Shown piece after piece: positions 13,903 through 16,478 of a stretch of DNA of 16,478 nucleotides; positions within the stretch are counted from its first letter, which is position 1; each line of letters opens with the position of its first letter. The stretch covers positions 1 through 16,478 of the forward strand of contig JAFNVD010000111.1 of the NCBI GenBank assembly GCA_017383785.1, read 5' to 3'. Source of the DNA: Peptococcaceae bacterium (GTDB taxonomy: Bacteria > Bacillota > Peptococcia > Peptococcales > Peptococcaceae). The position numbers were made by a program, and so were the translations under genes. Under the pieces are notes generated by a model. That model made no database searches. It was not told the DNA's origin and worked only from the letters and a program-made list of their open reading frames with translations.

Positions 13903-14862
13903 TTGGGTCAGTTTGAAGATCGTATTGTATTGCAGGATATTGGACAGGCACAGCAAATTGGTGGTTTGGCAGATGAAAATATCAGAATCATTGAGAAAGC
14001 TACAGGAGCGAGACTGGTAGCGCGAGGGCAGGATATTTTGTTGAGTGGTTCACAGCCGAGCGTAAAAAGTGCACGGGCGATTCTAGAGTATTTGATTGAG
14101 CTGTCACTGAAAAAAGAATTGACACCGGCAGATTTGCAATATGCTTTGACTTTAGGCAGCAGCAAACAGGAAAATGATAAAATTGCCGAATGTTTAGGTG
14201 AAGTGATTCATACTACACATAGAGGAAAGCAGATTCGTGCCAAAACAATGGGGCAGTACAAATATGTAAAAGCCATCGAAAAGAAAGACATCACCTTTGG
14301 GATAGGTCCTGCCGGTACCGGTAAGACATACTTAGCTGTGGTGATGGCTTTAAAGGCACTAAAAAACAAACAGGTAGAACGTATTATTTTGACTCGTCCG
14401 GCAGTAGAAGCAGGGGAAAAGCTTGGCTTTTTACCCGGGGATTTGCAGGACAAAGTAGATCCGTATCTACGTCCGTTATATGACGGCTTATATGATGTGT
14501 TAGGTCTTGATATGGCACAGAAATATATGGAACGTCAGATTATTGAAATTGCTCCGCTTGCGTATATGCGCGGTCGTACACTGGATGATGCGTTTATTAT
14601 TTTAGACGAAGCGCAGAATACAACTCCGGAACAGATGAAAATGTTTTTAACTCGTATTGGTTTTGGTTCCAAAGCGGTTGTCACCGGTGATATTACCCAG
14701 GTGGATTTACCAAAACACAGCCAATCCGGTTTGTTGAAAGCGGAATCTATTCTTTCCGGGATTCCGGAAATCAGTTTCCACCACTTGACAGCGCAGGATG
14801 TGGTACGTCATCCGGTTGTAGCTAAAATTATTGCAGCCTATGAGGCGATGTCTAACATCTAA
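13903..14862 (+). CDS. phoH: PhoH family ATPase
   Basis: A complete 319-residue PhoH-like protein started at TTG, with AAAGGGGG 8 bases upstream. Residues ~1-75 form a KH-like N-terminal region typical of the longer PhoH/YlaK-group proteins. Residues ~110-319 are the P-loop ATPase: Walker A GPAGTGKT (135-142), ILTRPAVEAGEKLGFLPGD (162-180), Walker B FIILDEAQNT (231-240) and the sensor-like VVTGDITQVDLP (259-270). PhoH proteins are predicted RNA helicase-like ATPases linked to RNA metabolism; the exact role is unsettled. The next gene, 32 bases away, is a 7TM-HD phosphodiesterase. In many Firmicutes phoH and this gene are followed by ybeY, dgkA/cdd and era, which supports the assignment. It has its own promoter after the purC terminator. 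Confidence 0.95.
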   Translation: MGQFEDRIVLQDIGQAQQIGGLADENIRIIEKATGARLVARGQDILLSGSQPSVKSARAILEYLIELSLKKELTPADLQYALTLGSSKQENDKIAECLGEVIHTTHRGKQIRAKTMGQYKYVKAIEKKDITFGIGPAGTGKTYLAVVMALKALKNKQVERIILTRPAVEAGEKLGFLPGDLQDKVDPYLRPLYDGLYDVLGLDMAQKYMERQIIEIAPLAYMRGRTLDDAFIILDEAQNTTPEQMKMFLTRIGFGSKAVVTGDITQVDLPKHSQSGLLKAESILSGIPEISFHHLTAQDVVRHPVVAKIIAAYEAMSNI

Positions 14863-14894
14863 ATTGCCTTTTAGGATATGAAAGGAAAATCGTT

Positions 14895-16478
14895 ATGGAT
14901 ACTTTCAAGAAAGCATATGACACAATAATAGAACGATATTTTCAGGAATCACACACACGTATGCTTGCGTGGATGGGTGTGTTTGCACTGATCTTTTTGA
15001 TGATTTTATCACTTCACTTTGTACCGGAGCGTACCATATGGGAAGTGGGATCTGTATCTGACCAGGACATTCAGTCTGATCGATATTTAACTTTTGTAGA
15101 CGAAGAAGGCACTTTACGCAAACAGCAGCAAGCGTTAGAGGATTTTCAAGATATTTATCGTCTTGATTTGTATAAGTTCAACAGCATTACTGTTGCCGAA
15201 CTGTCCGAATCATTTAATAAACTTGAAGAAATAGCGATTGCTGATAAAGATGGGGAGCCATTAAAGACTGTTGAAAAAATTTCTATGGCACATGAAGCCT
15301 TTCCTTTTAATTTGGATGCCGATGAATGGGCGGTATTGGTCGGTACGGCAGAACATCGTATTCAGTGGCTGTATAATCAGAGTGCAGACTATGCCATTAA
15401 TGTTATGAGTAATGGTGTTGCACAAGAAAACTTAGAAGATGCCAGAGAAAAGATTTTGCAGTCCATTCGCAATGACCGTTTTATTACAGGTGCAGAGGAA
15501 AAATTTGTATTGCATGTTATGCAGCATGTACCGCTGTATGCCACATATGTAATGGACAATGCGGCAACCGAAACCAAAAAGGCTGAAATTCTGGCTACAG
15601 TGACTCCTGAAAAAGTAGTTGTACAAAAAGGGGAATTGGTAGTCGGCAAAGGGGAAGTATTGACCGAACGTCAAAGTTTGATTTTACAACAGCTCGGTTA
15701 TACCAAATCCACTTCGCCTGTGTTGGTAGTGCTGGGTTTAGCGGTATTAATTGCAGTTTTATTTATCCTTGTACGTGGATTTATGATGCATTTTACACCA
15801 AAAATTTATCATGATGAACGCAGGATTGTTTTGTTGATGCTGTTAGTGGCAGGGACATTGTTCTTCTATGACTTATTCTTGTCATTAAACTTAAGCACAG
15901 TCACAGAACGGGCAGCACAGGTAGGGTATCTTTTACCGGTAGCTATGGGTACCATGCTGATCACCATTCTTTTGGATGTACGGCTTGGGATTATCGCAAA
16001 TATTATTCTTGCAATGTTTGCAGGGCTGTATACACAAAATACATCTTTTGCAGTTGTAGCGCTTTTGGGCGGTTTGACCGGTTGTTTAGGTGTATCTACA
16101 TTGGGGCAGCGTTCTGATATTTCTCGCACAGCATTTGCCATCGCCGTAGTAAATGCGATATCCATTATTGGGCTGGGGTTAATCCAGAGCCAAACAATTG
16201 ATGTAATTTTATACGGTGTAGGTTTTGGTGTATTCAATGGTTTGATTTCTTCCATTTTTACAATGGGGGTATTGCCGTATTTGGAAACGATGTTTGGGAT
16301 TACAACCTCGATTCGTTTACTTGAATTGGCAAATCCAAATCAGCCGTTGTTAAAACGATTAATGACCGAAGCACCGGGGACATATCACCACTGTATTATG
16401 GTAGGCAACCTTGGGGAAGCAGCGGCCGATGCCATCGGGGCTAATGGGTTAGAAGTACGTTTAGGTGCATATTATCAC
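14895..16478 (+). CDS. 7TM-HD family phosphohydrolase (PgpH/YqfF-like), 5' part
   Basis: The first 528 codons are present and the frame runs off the window end. A short cytoplasmic N-terminus and one membrane helix (about residues 24-43) lead to a long extracytoplasmic domain (about 44-270), then a block of hydrophobic segments (about 275-455). The HD domain begins with PLLKRLMTEAPGTYHHCIMVGNL, where His498 and His499 are visible. The last visible residues, GAYYH, carry the histidine of the HD motif; the following aspartate is just beyond the window. Members of this family such as Listeria PgpH degrade cyclic di-AMP, so it is a likely c-di-AMP phosphodiesterase, by homology only. ATG at 14895 with AAAGGA upstream; 32 bases after phoH, probably co-transcribed. 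Confidence 0.93.
   Translation, partial: MDTFKKAYDTIIERYFQESHTRMLAWMGVFALIFLMILSLHFVPERTIWEVGSVSDQDIQSDRYLTFVDEEGTLRKQQQALEDFQDIYRLDLYKFNSITVAELSESFNKLEEIAIADKDGEPLKTVEKISMAHEAFPFNLDADEWAVLVGTAEHRIQWLYNQSADYAINVMSNGVAQENLEDAREKILQSIRNDRFITGAEEKFVLHVMQHVPLYATYVMDNAATETKKAEILATVTPEKVVVQKGELVVGKGEVLTERQSLILQQLGYTKSTSPVLVVLGLAVLIAVLFILVRGFMMHFTPKIYHDERRIVLLMLLVAGTLFFYDLFLSLNLSTVTERAAQVGYLLPVAMGTMLITILLDVRLGIIANIILAMFAGLYTQNTSFAVVALLGGLTGCLGVSTLGQRSDISRTAFAIAVVNAISIIGLGLIQSQTIDVILYGVGFGVFNGLISSIFTMGVLPYLETMFGITTSIRLLELANPNQPLLKRLMTEAPGTYHHCIMVGNLGEAAADAIGANGLEVRLGAYYH

Noticed and set aside
1..16478. CRISPR, prophage, transposon, toxin-antitoxin or defence system
   Set aside because: No regularly spaced repeats, integrase, transposase or known defence motifs were seen; nearly all sequence is explained by housekeeping genes.

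Overview
The window comes from a low-to-moderate GC Firmicute-type bacterium. Three traits point that way: purine-rich Shine-Dalgarno sites before almost every gene, a ~1240-residue fused PurL of the clade found in Clostridia-like lineages, and a secreted protein pairing a copper-amine-oxidase-type 'stalk' domain with a glucosaminidase. The stalk domain and the overall flavour suggest Negativicutes, but this is inference without a database search. The content is chromosomal housekeeping. I saw no mobile element, CRISPR array, tRNA, rRNA or phage gene.

Layout. (1) 1-534: 3' part of an ABC-transporter ATPase, closed by a hairpin terminator that also serves the convergent gene. (2) 640-2254, minus strand: a cyclophilin-type peptidyl-prolyl isomerase with its own promoter and terminator, then a 61-residue protein of unknown function and a UPF0173 metal-dependent hydrolase, probably co-transcribed. 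(3) 2255-2559: a divergent intergenic region with one promoter candidate in each direction. (4) 2560-3783: the secreted stalk/glucosaminidase protein. (5) 3838-12800: a plus-strand purine cluster, purE-purM-purN-purH-purD-purL. (6) 12976-13659: purC, separated from purL by a 12-bp hairpin and followed by a strong terminator. (7) 13903-16478: phoH with its own promoter, then a membrane-bound 7TM-HD (PgpH/YqfF-type) phosphodiesterase cut by the window end.

The pur genes encode most of de novo IMP synthesis: PurD (GAR), PurN (FGAR), PurL (FGAM), PurM (AIR), PurE (CAIR), PurC (SAICAR) and PurH (FAICAR and IMP). PurF (first step), PurB and PurK are not in the window. The order is notable: purC and purF, which often sit between purE and purM in related bacteria, are absent there, and the 116-base purE-purM junction holds overlapping inverted repeats instead. 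No guanine riboswitch was recognised before purE or purC.

I did not find a convincing undescribed system. The items most worth a second look are the competing RNA structures at the purE-purM and purL-purC junctions, the apparent lack of a terminator between the cell-wall hydrolase and purE, and the small unknown protein beside the UPF0173 hydrolase.
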